A DNA stretch of 64,000 nt from UBA1794 sp964439955 (lineage in GTDB: Bacteria > Bacteroidota > Bacteroidia > Bacteroidales > Bacteroidaceae), in NCBI GenBank assembly GCA_964439955.1, contig CAYTPX010000002.1:109640-173639 (forward strand). Direction: 5' to 3'. This document shows positions 10,039-18,689 of this stretch, in pieces. Position 1 is the first letter of the stretch. Every line of letters starts with the position of its first letter. The notes under the pieces are model-generated. The model saw only the letters and a list, made by a program, of their open reading frames with translations, made no database searches and was not told the DNA's origin. Made by a program: the position numbers and the translations under genes.

Positions 10039-10112
10039 AGCGTGGCTTTTGCGGAAAACCGCCACGGCTTTTTCCCGGGGGCGGGAAGGCTTTTCCGCAT
10101 AAGCCGCGGCGG
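10039..10112. repeat. Dispersed FSGK-type palindromic repeat, copy 2
   Basis: The 85-base gap between the channel gene and the Ca2+ ATPase gene is almost wholly repeat. It has GTGGCTTTTGCGGAAAACCG, then CCACGGCTTTTTCCCGG, then GGCTTTTCCGCATAAGCCGC. Three TTTTCC-type units occur at roughly 22- to 30-base spacing. It ends at the ATPase stop codon. Confidence 0.65.
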
Positions 10113-12860
10113 TTATCTTGTAATAAGCCGTTTCAGTTCGCCGATTATCAGTACCGGTGAGGTGTAAAGCAGGAGCAACCCCCAGTCTTTTGCGGCAAGC
10201 GGGGTGACATTGAACATCTGCCCTCCAAGCGAAACGATGGCCATTTGCCCCAAAAGTATCAGCACGGCCACCGACAAGAAAGCCTTGCTATGGGCCAAGT
10301 TGCTGAACGCGCTGCCCCGCGTATGGAAGGCTTTGGCGTTAAACATGTTCCAAAACTGGAGAAACACGAAGAAGGTGAAGAACATCGACAACTCTTTTGC
10401 CGTCAACTCGTTGTGCCCTTGGCCGAAGTCGAGGAACGAACGGAGGAAATCGGCAAAGGAGAAAGCCGCCATCGTAGGCACGTCGTAATGTTTGAAATAT
10501 TGGAGCAACCCGAAAAGCAATACCACAAAGACGAGACCCGTGCCTAAAATGATGCGGCGCATGGGAGGGGTTATGATGAACGACTCCGGGTTGCGCGGTT
10601 TCTCCTTCATCACCCGTTCGGAGGGGGGCAGCGAAGCCAAGGCCATTGCAGCGAAAGTGTCCATGATGAGGTTCACCCACAGCATTTGGGTCACGGTGAG
10701 CGGGCTTTCCGTGCCCAGGAATGCGCCGATGAGCACAATGAGGCACGCCACCACGTTGATGGTCATCTGGAAAACGATGAAGCGCTGTATGTTCTGGTAG
10801 AGGGAGCGCCCCCACATGACTGCCCGCGTGATGCTGGCGAAGGAGTTGTCGATGATCGTGATGGCACTGGCCTCCTTGGCAACCGACGTGCCGTCACCCA
10901 TCGAAAGCCCTATGTGGGCGGCCTTCAAGGCCGGCGCGTCGTTTGTCCCGTCGCCCGTGACGGCCACTACCTCTCCCCGCTCTTGCAGGGCTTTCACCAG
11001 GCGCTGCTTGTCCATGGGGCGTGCGCGGCTCATGATGCGCAGGTCGCCTACGCGCTCGAGCACTTCGTCGTCGGGCAATGCGGCGAACTCCGGCCCGGTG
11101 ATGATGCTGCGTCCCGTGGCCGATTCATCCCAGATTCCTATCTGGCGGCCTATCTCCTTGGCCGTGCCCGGGGTGTCGCCGGTAACGATTTTCACCTGTA
11201 TCCCTGCCTCAAGGCAGCTTGCCACGGCGGCGGGGACGTCGCCGCGGACAGGGTCGGAGATGGACACTATGCCGAGGAAGCACAAGTCGTCCCGGTTGAT
11301 CCTGCCGTTGGAAAACGCTTCTTCGCCTTCCGCCATGGTGCGGTATGCGAAGCCCAATGTGCGCATGGCTTGGTTCTGGTAAGCCAAGAGTTGCCGCTCA
11401 ATTTCTTGTCTATGCGGGGCGGACGGTTGCTCGCCTTGGGAGGTGCGCATTGTGGTGCAGAGGCTGAAAATGATTTCCGGGGCGCCTTTGACGTATAGGA
11501 TGCGCTTTTTCAGGATGGGTGATTCCACTATGGTGGCCATGTACTTGCGTTCGGTCGAAAAGGTCAATTGGTCCACTACGGGGCATTCGCCGCGCACGGC
11601 AGAATAGTCTACGCCCTGTCCGCGTAACCACAGCAGCAATGCGCCTTCCGTGGGGTTGCCGAGCACGGAGGGGCGGCTCTTGTCCGATTCGTCAAGGTAG
11701 GCCGTGGAGTTTACGGCAATACTTTCTGCCAAGAGGCGGGCTGGCATCCCTTTTGCGCCCTCCAGCTTCTGCCCGTTGCCAAGAGGGAAGAAGTTGGTTT
11801 CATGGATGCGCATCTGGTTTTCGGTAAGTGTCCCGGTCTTGTCCGTGCAAATAACCGAGCATGCCCCCATTGTTTCGCAGGCATGCATCTTGCGCACCAG
11901 ATTATTTGTGGCCAACATTCGCTTCATACTTAAAGCCAAACTCAAAGTAACGCTCATCGGAAGTCCTTCGGGCACTGCGACTACGATGACCGTGACTGCT
12001 ATCATGGCCGTCTGGAGCAGGTATCCTGTAAAATCAATCCAGTGGAGCGTTGGTTCGGCATTGCCGCTATGGAAATAAACGAATACGCGCCCTATGACAA
12101 TGAGGGCGGCAATGGCGTAACTGGCCTTGGTGATGAAATTGCCCAAGCCGTCCAATTGCCTGTTGAGGGGTGTTTTTATGGAATTGTCTATTTGGGAACC
12201 TTGGTAAACCTTGCCATACTCTGTGGCGTCGCCTACAAGCGTTACCCTCATAATGCCATGCCCGTCGGCCACGGTAGTTCCCTTCATCACTTGGTCTGAC
12301 GGGTAAGTTGCGTCTTTGTCGAAGTCTTCCTTGCGGGTGGTCTTGCCGGTCATCGGCTCCCCGGTGAGGGTCGATTCGTTTACTTGCAGGGAAACGGCTT
12401 CCAGCAGTTGCCCGTCGGCAGGGATTTCTTCGCCGGCCTCCAGCAAGGCAATATCGCCTACGACGACCTCCCTGCGGGGAATTTGGCAGACATTGCCGCC
12501 ACGGATTACTTTGACCTGCGTGTCGTCATTTACTTGGTTGAGGATCTCGAATTTCTTATTTGCGGAGAGTTCGAACCAAAAGCCCACACAAGTGGCCAGA
12601 AGGACTGCGAGCAGGATTCCGGCCGGCTCGAAGAAGACACTCCCGTCCTTCCCTTCGCCGAAGAATTCATAGAACGCTACACCTACGGACAGGAGCAGGG
12701 CGACCAGGAGAATGATGATGATCGGGTCAGTGAACTTCTCCAGAAATAATTTCCATATAGGTGTCTTTTCGGGTGGAGTCAGCACGTTCCCGCCATGTTG
12801 GCGACGGCTTTCGAGTACTTCTTCCGGGGTTAATCCGGTGTAGTGCTTCTGTTGTTCCAT
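10113..12860 (-). CDS. Calcium-translocating P-type ATPase (PMCA-like, type IIB)
   Basis: A 915-residue membrane pump that would export Ca2+ using ATP. The N-terminal actuator domain contains the NESTLTGEPM motif. The M4 cation site reads VVAVPEGLPM, the phosphorylation site is CTDKTGTLTENQM, and the hinge reads VTGDGTNDAPALKAAHIG. Ten membrane segments are expected; hydrophobic blocks lie near residues 45-90, 245-310 and 690-910. C-terminal residues NVVACLIVLIGAFLG and NLIMDTFAAMALAS match type II pumps. Ca2+ is inferred from family resemblance; other divalent ions or Na+ are not excluded. It is flanked by repeat copies on both sides. Confidence 0.9.
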   Translation of the reverse strand: MEQQKHYTGLTPEEVLESRRQHGGNVLTPPEKTPIWKLFLEKFTDPIIIILLVALLLSVGVAFYEFFGEGKDGSVFFEPAGILLAVLLATCVGFWFELSANKKFEILNQVNDDTQVKVIRGGNVCQIPRREVVVGDIALLEAGEEIPADGQLLEAVSLQVNESTLTGEPMTGKTTRKEDFDKDATYPSDQVMKGTTVADGHGIMRVTLVGDATEYGKVYQGSQIDNSIKTPLNRQLDGLGNFITKASYAIAALIVIGRVFVYFHSGNAEPTLHWIDFTGYLLQTAMIAVTVIVVAVPEGLPMSVTLSLALSMKRMLATNNLVRKMHACETMGACSVICTDKTGTLTENQMRIHETNFFPLGNGQKLEGAKGMPARLLAESIAVNSTAYLDESDKSRPSVLGNPTEGALLLWLRGQGVDYSAVRGECPVVDQLTFSTERKYMATIVESPILKKRILYVKGAPEIIFSLCTTMRTSQGEQPSAPHRQEIERQLLAYQNQAMRTLGFAYRTMAEGEEAFSNGRINRDDLCFLGIVSISDPVRGDVPAAVASCLEAGIQVKIVTGDTPGTAKEIGRQIGIWDESATGRSIITGPEFAALPDDEVLERVGDLRIMSRARPMDKQRLVKALQERGEVVAVTGDGTNDAPALKAAHIGLSMGDGTSVAKEASAITIIDNSFASITRAVMWGRSLYQNIQRFIVFQMTINVVACLIVLIGAFLGTESPLTVTQMLWVNLIMDTFAAMALASLPPSERVMKEKPRNPESFIITPPMRRIILGTGLVFVVLLFGLLQYFKHYDVPTMAAFSFADFLRSFLDFGQGHNELTAKELSMFFTFFVFLQFWNMFNAKAFHTRGSAFSNLAHSKAFLSVAVLILLGQMAIVSLGGQMFNVTPLAAKDWGLLLLYTSPVLIIGELKRLITR

Positions 12861-12929
12861 GTGAAATAAGGGGGATTGTTTGTAGGTTGGTTATGGCTTT
12901 GTTGTCTTGTGGCGCTTCTTCCGCTTGCA

Positions 12930-12990
12930 ACTGCCGCGGTTTTCCGGTAAAAGCCGCGGTATTTTCCCGGAAAAGCCTTGGCGCTTTTTC
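12930..12990. repeat. Dispersed FSGK-type palindromic repeat, copy 3
   Basis: It contains CTGCCGCGGTTTTCCGGTAA, AAGCCGCGGTATTTTCCCGG and AAAAGCCTTGGCGCTTTTTC in tandem, between the ATPase start and the murU-like stop. Read on the minus strand it could encode GFSGK-like residues, the peptide theme seen in the two coding copies. Confidence 0.7.
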
Positions 12991-12991
12991 C

Positions 12992-13744
12992 TCATCCCGC
13001 CATGAGTCGGGCGAGGAAAGAGGGGGCTTGCCGCAAGGTTTCCGGTTTCCCGACGTCCAACAGGCGGAGGCCTTCCTTCACGCAGGCGCGCAGGGGGAAA
13101 CGTGCGGCCATGCGCAGGTAGAAATCGACGATGGGGAATCGTTCCGGTTCCGCTTGCAGGCAGGGGAAAAGCACGGGGTCGAGGAGATGGATTCCGGCAA
13201 AGGCGAAGCGGTGGCAGCGGTCGGGATTGAAACCGGGGCGGGGGGATTTTACCTCGCCGGTCCGCAGGTCTGTCCATCCGGCTAGGAGCATGTCGTCGTC
13301 GAAAAGCAAGTAGCGTGTGGTTTCCCGCTCGCTCACGAGAAGTGTGGCCGCATCGCCTTCCTTGTGGCTGCGGGCGAATTCGCCCAAGTCCACGTTGCTC
13401 AAAATATCGATATTATGGAGGAGCACAGGCCCTTCCTGCCGGCCTCTTGCGAGGAAAGGCAGGGCATGACGGACGCCTCCCCCCGTGTCGCGCAAAAGGT
13501 CTTGCTCGTCGGACAGGTGTATGTCCAAGCCAAAGTTCCCGTTTTCCTCGAGGAAACGGATGATTTGCCCGGCGTGGTGGTGTATGTTGATGGTAATGTC
13601 GGTAAACCCGGATGCCTTCAGTTTGAGCAACTGGTATTCCAGCAGCGGCGTGCCGCCTATGGACACCAGTGCTTTGGGCATGCGCTCAGTCAAAGGGAGC
13701 AGGCGGGTCCCGAGCCCGGCGGCAAAAATCATGACTTTGTTCAT
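12992..13744 (-). CDS. murU: Sugar-1-phosphate nucleotidyltransferase, MurU-like
   Basis: A 250-residue NTP-transferase. The N-terminal signature KVMIFAAGLGTRLLPLTERM PKAL begins at residue 3, and an Asp in the HNIDIL motif is the expected metal ligand. The start at 13744 is chosen because it is immediately followed by this signature and overlaps the stop of the kinase gene by four bases (ATGA-type coupling). Beside an AmgK-like kinase it most likely forms UDP-MurNAc from MurNAc-1-phosphate in cell-wall recycling. Without the neighbour it could be read as a generic glucose-1-phosphate type transferase, so the substrate is inferred from context. Confidence 0.78.
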   Translation of the reverse strand: MNKVMIFAAGLGTRLLPLTERMPKALVSIGGTPLLEYQLLKLKASGFTDITINIHHHAGQIIRFLEENGNFGLDIHLSDEQDLLRDTGGGVRHALPFLARGRQEGPVLLHNIDILSNVDLGEFARSHKEGDAATLLVSERETTRYLLFDDDMLLAGWTDLRTGEVKSPRPGFNPDRCHRFAFAGIHLLDPVLFPCLQAEPERFPIVDFYLRMAARFPLRACVKEGLRLLDVGKPETLRQAPSFLARLMAG

Positions 13745-15240
13745 AGGTTCGTATCGTTCCGTTTGGGGAGGGTTCTTTCGATGTGCTGCTCGCGGTGGCA
13801 AAGGCGCACTTCTACTCCATGGCGTTCATTGAGGTACTCGGCCAAGTGTGCGGCGGCGTAGACGGAGCGGTGTTGCCCCCCGGTACAGCCGAAGGAGAAC
13901 ATCAAGTCGGTGAAGCCCCGCTCCAAGTAACGCCGTACATGGGCGTCTGCCAACTTATATACGGACTGCATGAACCGGGGCATCTCGCCGTCTTCTTCCA
14001 AGAAGTGTTTCACCGGCCCGTCTTCGCCTGTCAGTTTCTTGTAAGGCTCGTAGCGACCGGGATTGTGCGTGCCGCGGCAGTCGAATACGTAGCCCCCCCC
14101 GTTGCCGCTCTCATCCTCCGGTATCCCTTTCTTGTAGGAGAAACTGGTGATACGCACGATCAAGCCGGGGTTTCCCGCATGGAGAGCTTCCTTGGAGAAG
14201 CGGGGCAGGCGGCACAGGCCCTCAAGGGTCTGCCCGAGATAGGGGTATTCTTTGCAAACGCCTTCTTGGAGTAATTGTCCCAAGTTGTGCAGGGCGGGCG
14301 GAATGCTGGCCGTGAACTGAGCTTTGCGTTCAAACCATCCACGGAAACCGTAAGCACCCAAGACTTGGAGTATGCGGAGCAGGACGAATTGCTTGAGCCT
14401 GCGTCGGAAGACCGCCGGGTCATCCTTGCGGTAGCATGAAAGCTGTTCCAGGTAGGCATCAATCAATTCTTCTTTCAGTGTGCCGCCGTATCCCGGGCGC
14501 GCTTGCCAAAGGAAAGAAGCAAGGTCATAATAGACAGGCCCGCGTCGCCCTCCTTGGAAATCGATGAAGCAGGGCTCACCGTCGCGCAGCATGACGTTGC
14601 GCGACTGGAAGTCGCGGTAGAGGAAAGTGGGGGTGTCTTCTTGCAGGATATCTTGGGCGAACTTCAGGAAGTCGGCTTCCAACGCAACTTCGTTGAACTC
14701 GTATCCGGAACTTTTCAGGAAACAATATTTGAAGTAATGCAGGTCGAAAAGGACAGACATGCGGTCGAAGCGTGCCTGGGGGAAGCATTGCCCGAAATCC
14801 AACCCTTCGGCTCCTTTGTATTGGATGTGGGGCAGCAGGGAAACGGTCTTGCGTAGCAAGGTTTTTACCGCTTCGCTGTAATCGCCCTCCGGCGTGCGGT
14901 TTTGTTCCAAGACTTGGTAAAGCGAACAGTCGCCCAAGTCTTCTTGCAGGTAATAAAGGGCGGATTCTTGCGGGGTGAGGCCGCTTGCGTGGCATTCCCC
15001 GGCACTTCCTATGTAGACTTGCGGCACGGGCAATCCTTTTTCCCGCAGGTGGCGCGCCAAATAGAGGAACGCCCGGTTTTCATCGGCAGATGTCCCTTGT
15101 ACCCCGATGGCTGTCTTTTCCCCCGCCTGCAGGCGAAAATACGCCCGGTTGCTGCCTGCCCCGGCAAGGGGCATTATGCTTTCCGGGGGTACGCCATAGT
15201 ACTTCAGGAAAAGCCGGGAGAGGGGGGAATCGTTCGTCAT
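13741..15240 (-). CDS. AmgK-like amino-sugar kinase fused to a RapZ C-terminal domain
   Basis: 499 residues in two parts. Residues 1-340 are an APH-fold kinase: a PLAGAGSNRAYFRL glycine loop, a catalytic loop FLYRDFQSRNVML in which Tyr replaces the usual His and the Asp and Asn are kept, and FIDFQGG as the metal motif. Residues 365-490 match the C-terminal domain of RapZ: YVFDCRGTHNPGRY and FSFGCTGGQHRSVYAAAHLA. In RapZ this domain binds glucosamine-6-phosphate; here the RapZ P-loop domain is absent. The kinase probably phosphorylates MurNAc or GlcNAc at C1 for MurU. The attached domain may sense an amino-sugar phosphate, which is inference. Confidence 0.82.
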   Translation of the reverse strand: MTNDSPLSRLFLKYYGVPPESIMPLAGAGSNRAYFRLQAGEKTAIGVQGTSADENRAFLYLARHLREKGLPVPQVYIGSAGECHASGLTPQESALYYLQEDLGDCSLYQVLEQNRTPEGDYSEAVKTLLRKTVSLLPHIQYKGAEGLDFGQCFPQARFDRMSVLFDLHYFKYCFLKSSGYEFNEVALEADFLKFAQDILQEDTPTFLYRDFQSRNVMLRDGEPCFIDFQGGRRGPVYYDLASFLWQARPGYGGTLKEELIDAYLEQLSCYRKDDPAVFRRRLKQFVLLRILQVLGAYGFRGWFERKAQFTASIPPALHNLGQLLQEGVCKEYPYLGQTLEGLCRLPRFSKEALHAGNPGLIVRITSFSYKKGIPEDESGNGGGYVFDCRGTHNPGRYEPYKKLTGEDGPVKHFLEEDGEMPRFMQSVYKLADAHVRRYLERGFTDLMFSFGCTGGQHRSVYAAAHLAEYLNERHGVEVRLCHREQHIERTLPKRNDTNL

Positions 15241-15244
15241 GGCT

Positions 15245-16384
15245 TTAGCAGATGATGCCTTGGGGGTATTGCATTGTCACGCAGTGCAACGACCCGTTTT
15301 GCCGTATCAAGACTCGACAGTCTATGCCTATCATTTCGTAGCCGGGAAAGGCTTTTGCCAACGCGTTGCGGGCCATCCGGTCATAATCGGCTTGCCCATA
15401 GGTCGGATAAAGCACAGCTTGGTTGATGACAAGGAAGTTCGCGTATGTGGCGGGCAGTATGCGGCCATCCTTTTCATCACATATTGTTTTCGGGCTGGGC
15501 AGCGGGATCAGCCGGTAAGGAAGGCCGTTTTCTGTACGAAACTGCTGGAGTTCTTGCTCCATCAGTTGCAGTTCCTCATAATTGGGGTTCTGCGGATCGA
15601 CGCAATGTACATATACGATGGTATCGTCCGGGGCAAAACGGGCTAAGGTGTCAATATGCCCGTCCGTATCATCACCGGCGATTCCTCCGTGGTTGAGCCA
15701 GAGAACGCGGTGGACATGCAGGGCTTCTTTCAAATAGTCTTCAATCTCTTCCTTTGTGTACTGCCCGTTCCGTCCGGGAGCGCCGTACAAACAACGGGAT
15801 GTCGTCAGCAGATTTCCTTTCCCGTCGCACTCGATTGAGCCACCTTCCAAGACGAAACCGTCGTGATCCTCCCGTTCTCCGTGCAGGAGGCCTGCGCGGA
15901 AAAGTGAACGGGTGATACGGTTGTCATTTTCCGAGGGGAACTTCCCTCCCCAACCATTGAAGCGGAAATCCAATACCTTAGGCGGATTTTCTCCCAACAA
16001 AGTAATTCCTCCGTGGTCGCGTGCCCATGTATCGTCGGTCGCGCACGGGTAAAAACGGATATTCTGCAAGTTAGCTCCGGCAGTTCCCAAAGTCGTTTTC
16101 ACCGATTCCGGCTCTGGTGTTACGATGAGCACCAACTCTTTTTCTGCCACTACGCGTGCAATCTTGACAAAACAATCGATCGCTTCGTCAAGAACTTCCC
16201 GCCAATCAGTCCCGGCATGTGGCCAAGTCAGTTGAATCCCGCTTTGTTCCGCCCATTCGGCCGGCAGGTAATAACCTGTTCCGGAAGGATTATCCGTTTC
16301 AGCCCCGCCCCCGATGCGTGTCCAATGGACTTGGTAATCGGTTTCCTGCTTCCGTTTCTTGTTGGATGATGCTAACAATCCCAT
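15245..16384 (-). CDS. aguA: Agmatine deiminase (peptidylarginine deiminase family)
   Basis: A 379-residue cytosolic enzyme converting agmatine to N-carbamoylputrescine. Family motifs are PAEWAEQSGIQLTWPH (about 42-57), TDDTWARDHGGIT, WLNHGGIAGDDTDGHIDTLARF and the catalytic Cys in GSLHCVTMQYP near the end. The first 40 residues are polar and longer than usual. No later start codon fits, and AAAGGAG lies about 11 bases before the ATG at 16384, so I keep it. It ends 4 bases from the kinase gene and follows the ClpC-type gene by 24 bases. The usual partner N-carbamoylputrescine amidase is not adjacent. Confidence 0.9.
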   Translation of the reverse strand: MGLLASSNKKRKQETDYQVHWTRIGGGAETDNPSGTGYYLPAEWAEQSGIQLTWPHAGTDWREVLDEAIDCFVKIARVVAEKELVLIVTPEPESVKTTLGTAGANLQNIRFYPCATDDTWARDHGGITLLGENPPKVLDFRFNGWGGKFPSENDNRITRSLFRAGLLHGEREDHDGFVLEGGSIECDGKGNLLTTSRCLYGAPGRNGQYTKEEIEDYLKEALHVHRVLWLNHGGIAGDDTDGHIDTLARFAPDDTIVYVHCVDPQNPNYEELQLMEQELQQFRTENGLPYRLIPLPSPKTICDEKDGRILPATYANFLVINQAVLYPTYGQADYDRMARNALAKAFPGYEMIGIDCRVLIRQNGSLHCVTMQYPQGIIC

Positions 16385-16408
16385 GTCTTTAACTGCTCCT
16401 TTGGAGGA

Positions 16409-18637
16409 TTATGCTTCCTTGGGTTCTGTCTTCTTACGCCGTGGAATGGAACCTTGTACCGGGCGTTTCTTGACAGAGAAAACCAACTTTTCGTCGCCTT
16501 CGGTATAATCCCCGATGAAAACCGACCCCGGTTCAATCGTTTTGCCAAGCAGAAGTTCGGCAATGGCATCCTCGATGAGATTCTGGAGTGCGCGTTTTAA
16601 GGGACGAGCCCCGTATTGGACATCGAAACCATTCTTGCTTATGAATTTTTTGGCTTGGGGGGTCAGTACAAGTGAATACCCCAATTTCCCAATACGTTCC
16701 AAGATAGGTTTCAGTTCCACTTCAGCTATTTGCTCTATATTGCTCCCGTTTAGGCTATTGAATGTAACTATCTCGTCAATCCTATTCAGGAATTCGGGAG
16801 AGAACTGCTTGTGTAGGGCTTTTTCTATCATGTTCCGTGCGAAAGACTTGTCGTCAGTACGGTTTTGCCCGGTAAATCCGATTCCGCGCCCAAATTCTTT
16901 TAATTGGCGCGTACCGACATTGGAAGTCATGATGAGCACCGTATTTTTGAAGTCTACTGTGCGCCCGTTGCTATCCGTAAGCCTCCCTTCGTCCATTACT
17001 TGGAGTAACAGGTTAAAAGTATCGGGATGTGCTTTTTCGATTTCGTCCAACAAGACAATGGAGTAGGGCTTTCTGCGTACCTTCTCGGTCAGCTGCCCGC
17101 CTTCCTCATAGCCTACATATCCGGGAGGCGCACCTACCAAGCGCGAGACGGAGAACTTCTCCATATATTCGCTCATGTCAATACGGATTAGCGCGTCTTC
17201 CGACCCAAAAAGGAACAGGGCCAATTGCTTGGCCAAGTACGTTTTTCCCACTCCGGTAGGGCCGAGGAAGAGGAACGTGCCAATGGGTTTGTTGGGATCC
17301 TTGAGCCCCACGCGGCTGCGGCGGATGGCCCTTGTGAGGACGGCTACGGCATCGTCTTGTGCGATGACGCGCTTCTTCAGTTCCGACTCAAGGCTTAGGA
17401 GGCGTTCCATTTCGGGCTCGGCCATCCGTTCCAAGGGAATCCCGGACATCATGGAGACCACCTTGGTTACGGCCTCTTCGTCAATTTCCACCCTGTGCTC
17501 TTTCAAGGATTCTTCCCACTCTTCCTTTTTCTTCTCCAGTTCGGCCTTTTGCTGGTAGCCTTGGTCGCGGTAGCTTGCTGCCAATTCGAAGTTTTGGAGC
17601 TGGGCTGCCTGTGTCTTCAGTGTTTCGAGGCGGGCTATGTTTTCTTCCATGTCCGTAATCTCCTTTGGCGGGATGATCTTGGTCATGTGCCCCCTTGAAC
17701 CCGCTTCGTCCAGTGCGTCCAATGCCTTGTCCGGGAAGAAGCGGTCGGTGATGTAGCGGTCGGTCAGGGAAACGCAAGCCTTGATTGCCTCTTCCGTGTA
17801 GCATACGTTGTGGTGGTCCTCGTAACGGTCTTTCACGTTTTTCAGAATGGCCAACGTGTCTTCAGGCGAAGTGGGTTCTACCATTATTTTCTGGAAACGG
17901 CGGTCTAACGCCCCGTCTTTTTCGATGCTCTCCCGGTACTCATCGAGCGTCGTGGCGCCGATACATTGTATGTCGCCCCGTGCCAATGCCGGCTTGAGTA
18001 TATTCGCGGCATCCAGGCTGCCAGCGGCCGCCCCGGCGCCGACAAGGGTATGTATCTCGTCGATGAAGAGGATTACGTCCTGGTTCTTGCGTAATTCTTC
18101 CACCAACGCTTGCATGCGTTCCTCGAATTGCCCCCGGTACTTGGACCCGGCCACGACGGACGTCATGTCGAGCATGACGATTCGCTTGTCCAGCAGTACC
18201 CTCGGGACGTTGCGTTCGCGGATGCGGATGGCCAAGCCTTCCACGATGGCAGTCTTCCCTACGCCGGGTTCGCCAATCAGGATGGGGTTGTTCTTTTTCC
18301 GCCGGCTCAGGATTTGCGCGATACGCTCAATTTCTTTCTCGCGTCCTATGACCGGGTCCAACTTCCCGCTTTCGCTGGCGGCTGTCGCGTCGAAGCCATA
18401 TTTGTCCAACGTCGGGGTGTTTCCCTTGGCATATCGCTTCGTTTCCCCCTTTCCGGGGGTATTGCCCCGTTTATTGTCTGTCCTTTTGTTGTCTTCTTCG
18501 TCGTCCGTATCGCTCCAAGCGTCGTCGCCCAAGTCCATTTGCGGCAGGGCTTTTCCGGAAAAGCGACGGGGCTTTCCCGAAAAAGCGGCAGGGGAATCGG
18601 AAGATGCGTGAAAGCCTTTTTGAGGATAGTATTTCAT
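16409..18637 (-). CDS. clpC: ClpC-type AAA+ unfoldase lacking the Clp N-domain
   Basis: About 742 residues from the ATG at 18637. Two AAA+ modules are intact: Walker A GEPGVGKT (D1) and GPTGVGKT (D2), both Walker B motifs (VILFIDEIHTL; IVLLDEIEKAH), and a UVR-like coiled coil (QNFELAASYRDQGYQQ). An IGF loop (RGIGFTG) suggests it docks on ClpP. The N-terminal double Clp_N repeat found in ClpC, ClpA and ClpB is missing. In its place are about 100 polar residues, including a dispersed repeat translated as AAFSGKPRRFSGKALPQ (about 17-34) and an acidic Asp/Glu linker. kdsA ends 53 bases upstream, leaving no room for the missing domain. A longer start at 18703 has no better support. Confidence 0.87.
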   Translation of the reverse strand: MKYYPQKGFHASSDSPAAFSGKPRRFSGKALPQMDLGDDAWSDTDDEEDNKRTDNKRGNTPGKGETKRYAKGNTPTLDKYGFDATAASESGKLDPVIGREKEIERIAQILSRRKKNNPILIGEPGVGKTAIVEGLAIRIRERNVPRVLLDKRIVMLDMTSVVAGSKYRGQFEERMQALVEELRKNQDVILFIDEIHTLVGAGAAAGSLDAANILKPALARGDIQCIGATTLDEYRESIEKDGALDRRFQKIMVEPTSPEDTLAILKNVKDRYEDHHNVCYTEEAIKACVSLTDRYITDRFFPDKALDALDEAGSRGHMTKIIPPKEITDMEENIARLETLKTQAAQLQNFELAASYRDQGYQQKAELEKKKEEWEESLKEHRVEIDEEAVTKVVSMMSGIPLERMAEPEMERLLSLESELKKRVIAQDDAVAVLTRAIRRSRVGLKDPNKPIGTFLFLGPTGVGKTYLAKQLALFLFGSEDALIRIDMSEYMEKFSVSRLVGAPPGYVGYEEGGQLTEKVRRKPYSIVLLDEIEKAHPDTFNLLLQVMDEGRLTDSNGRTVDFKNTVLIMTSNVGTRQLKEFGRGIGFTGQNRTDDKSFARNMIEKALHKQFSPEFLNRIDEIVTFNSLNGSNIEQIAEVELKPILERIGKLGYSLVLTPQAKKFISKNGFDVQYGARPLKRALQNLIEDAIAELLLGKTIEPGSVFIGDYTEGDEKLVFSVKKRPVQGSIPRRKKTEPKEA
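18536..18612. repeat. Dispersed FSGK-type palindromic repeat, copy 4, inside the clpC reading frame
   Basis: The sequence GCAGGGCTTTTCCGGAAAAG followed by CGACGGGGCTTTCCCGAAAA and AGCGGCAGGGG lies in frame near the 5' end of the ClpC-type gene. On the coding strand the two units read TTT TCG GGA AAG and TTT TCC GGA AAA, giving FSGK twice, 21 bases apart. Confidence 0.8.
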
Positions 18638-18689
18638 CTTTTTTCGTATTAGTATGAGGAGAGAAGCTACAAGAACCGTGCCATTTCGC

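Noticed and set aside
17847..18611. 254-residue plus-strand frame opposite the ClpC-type gene
   Set aside because: Ser-rich mirror of conserved AAA+ code; no family similarity.
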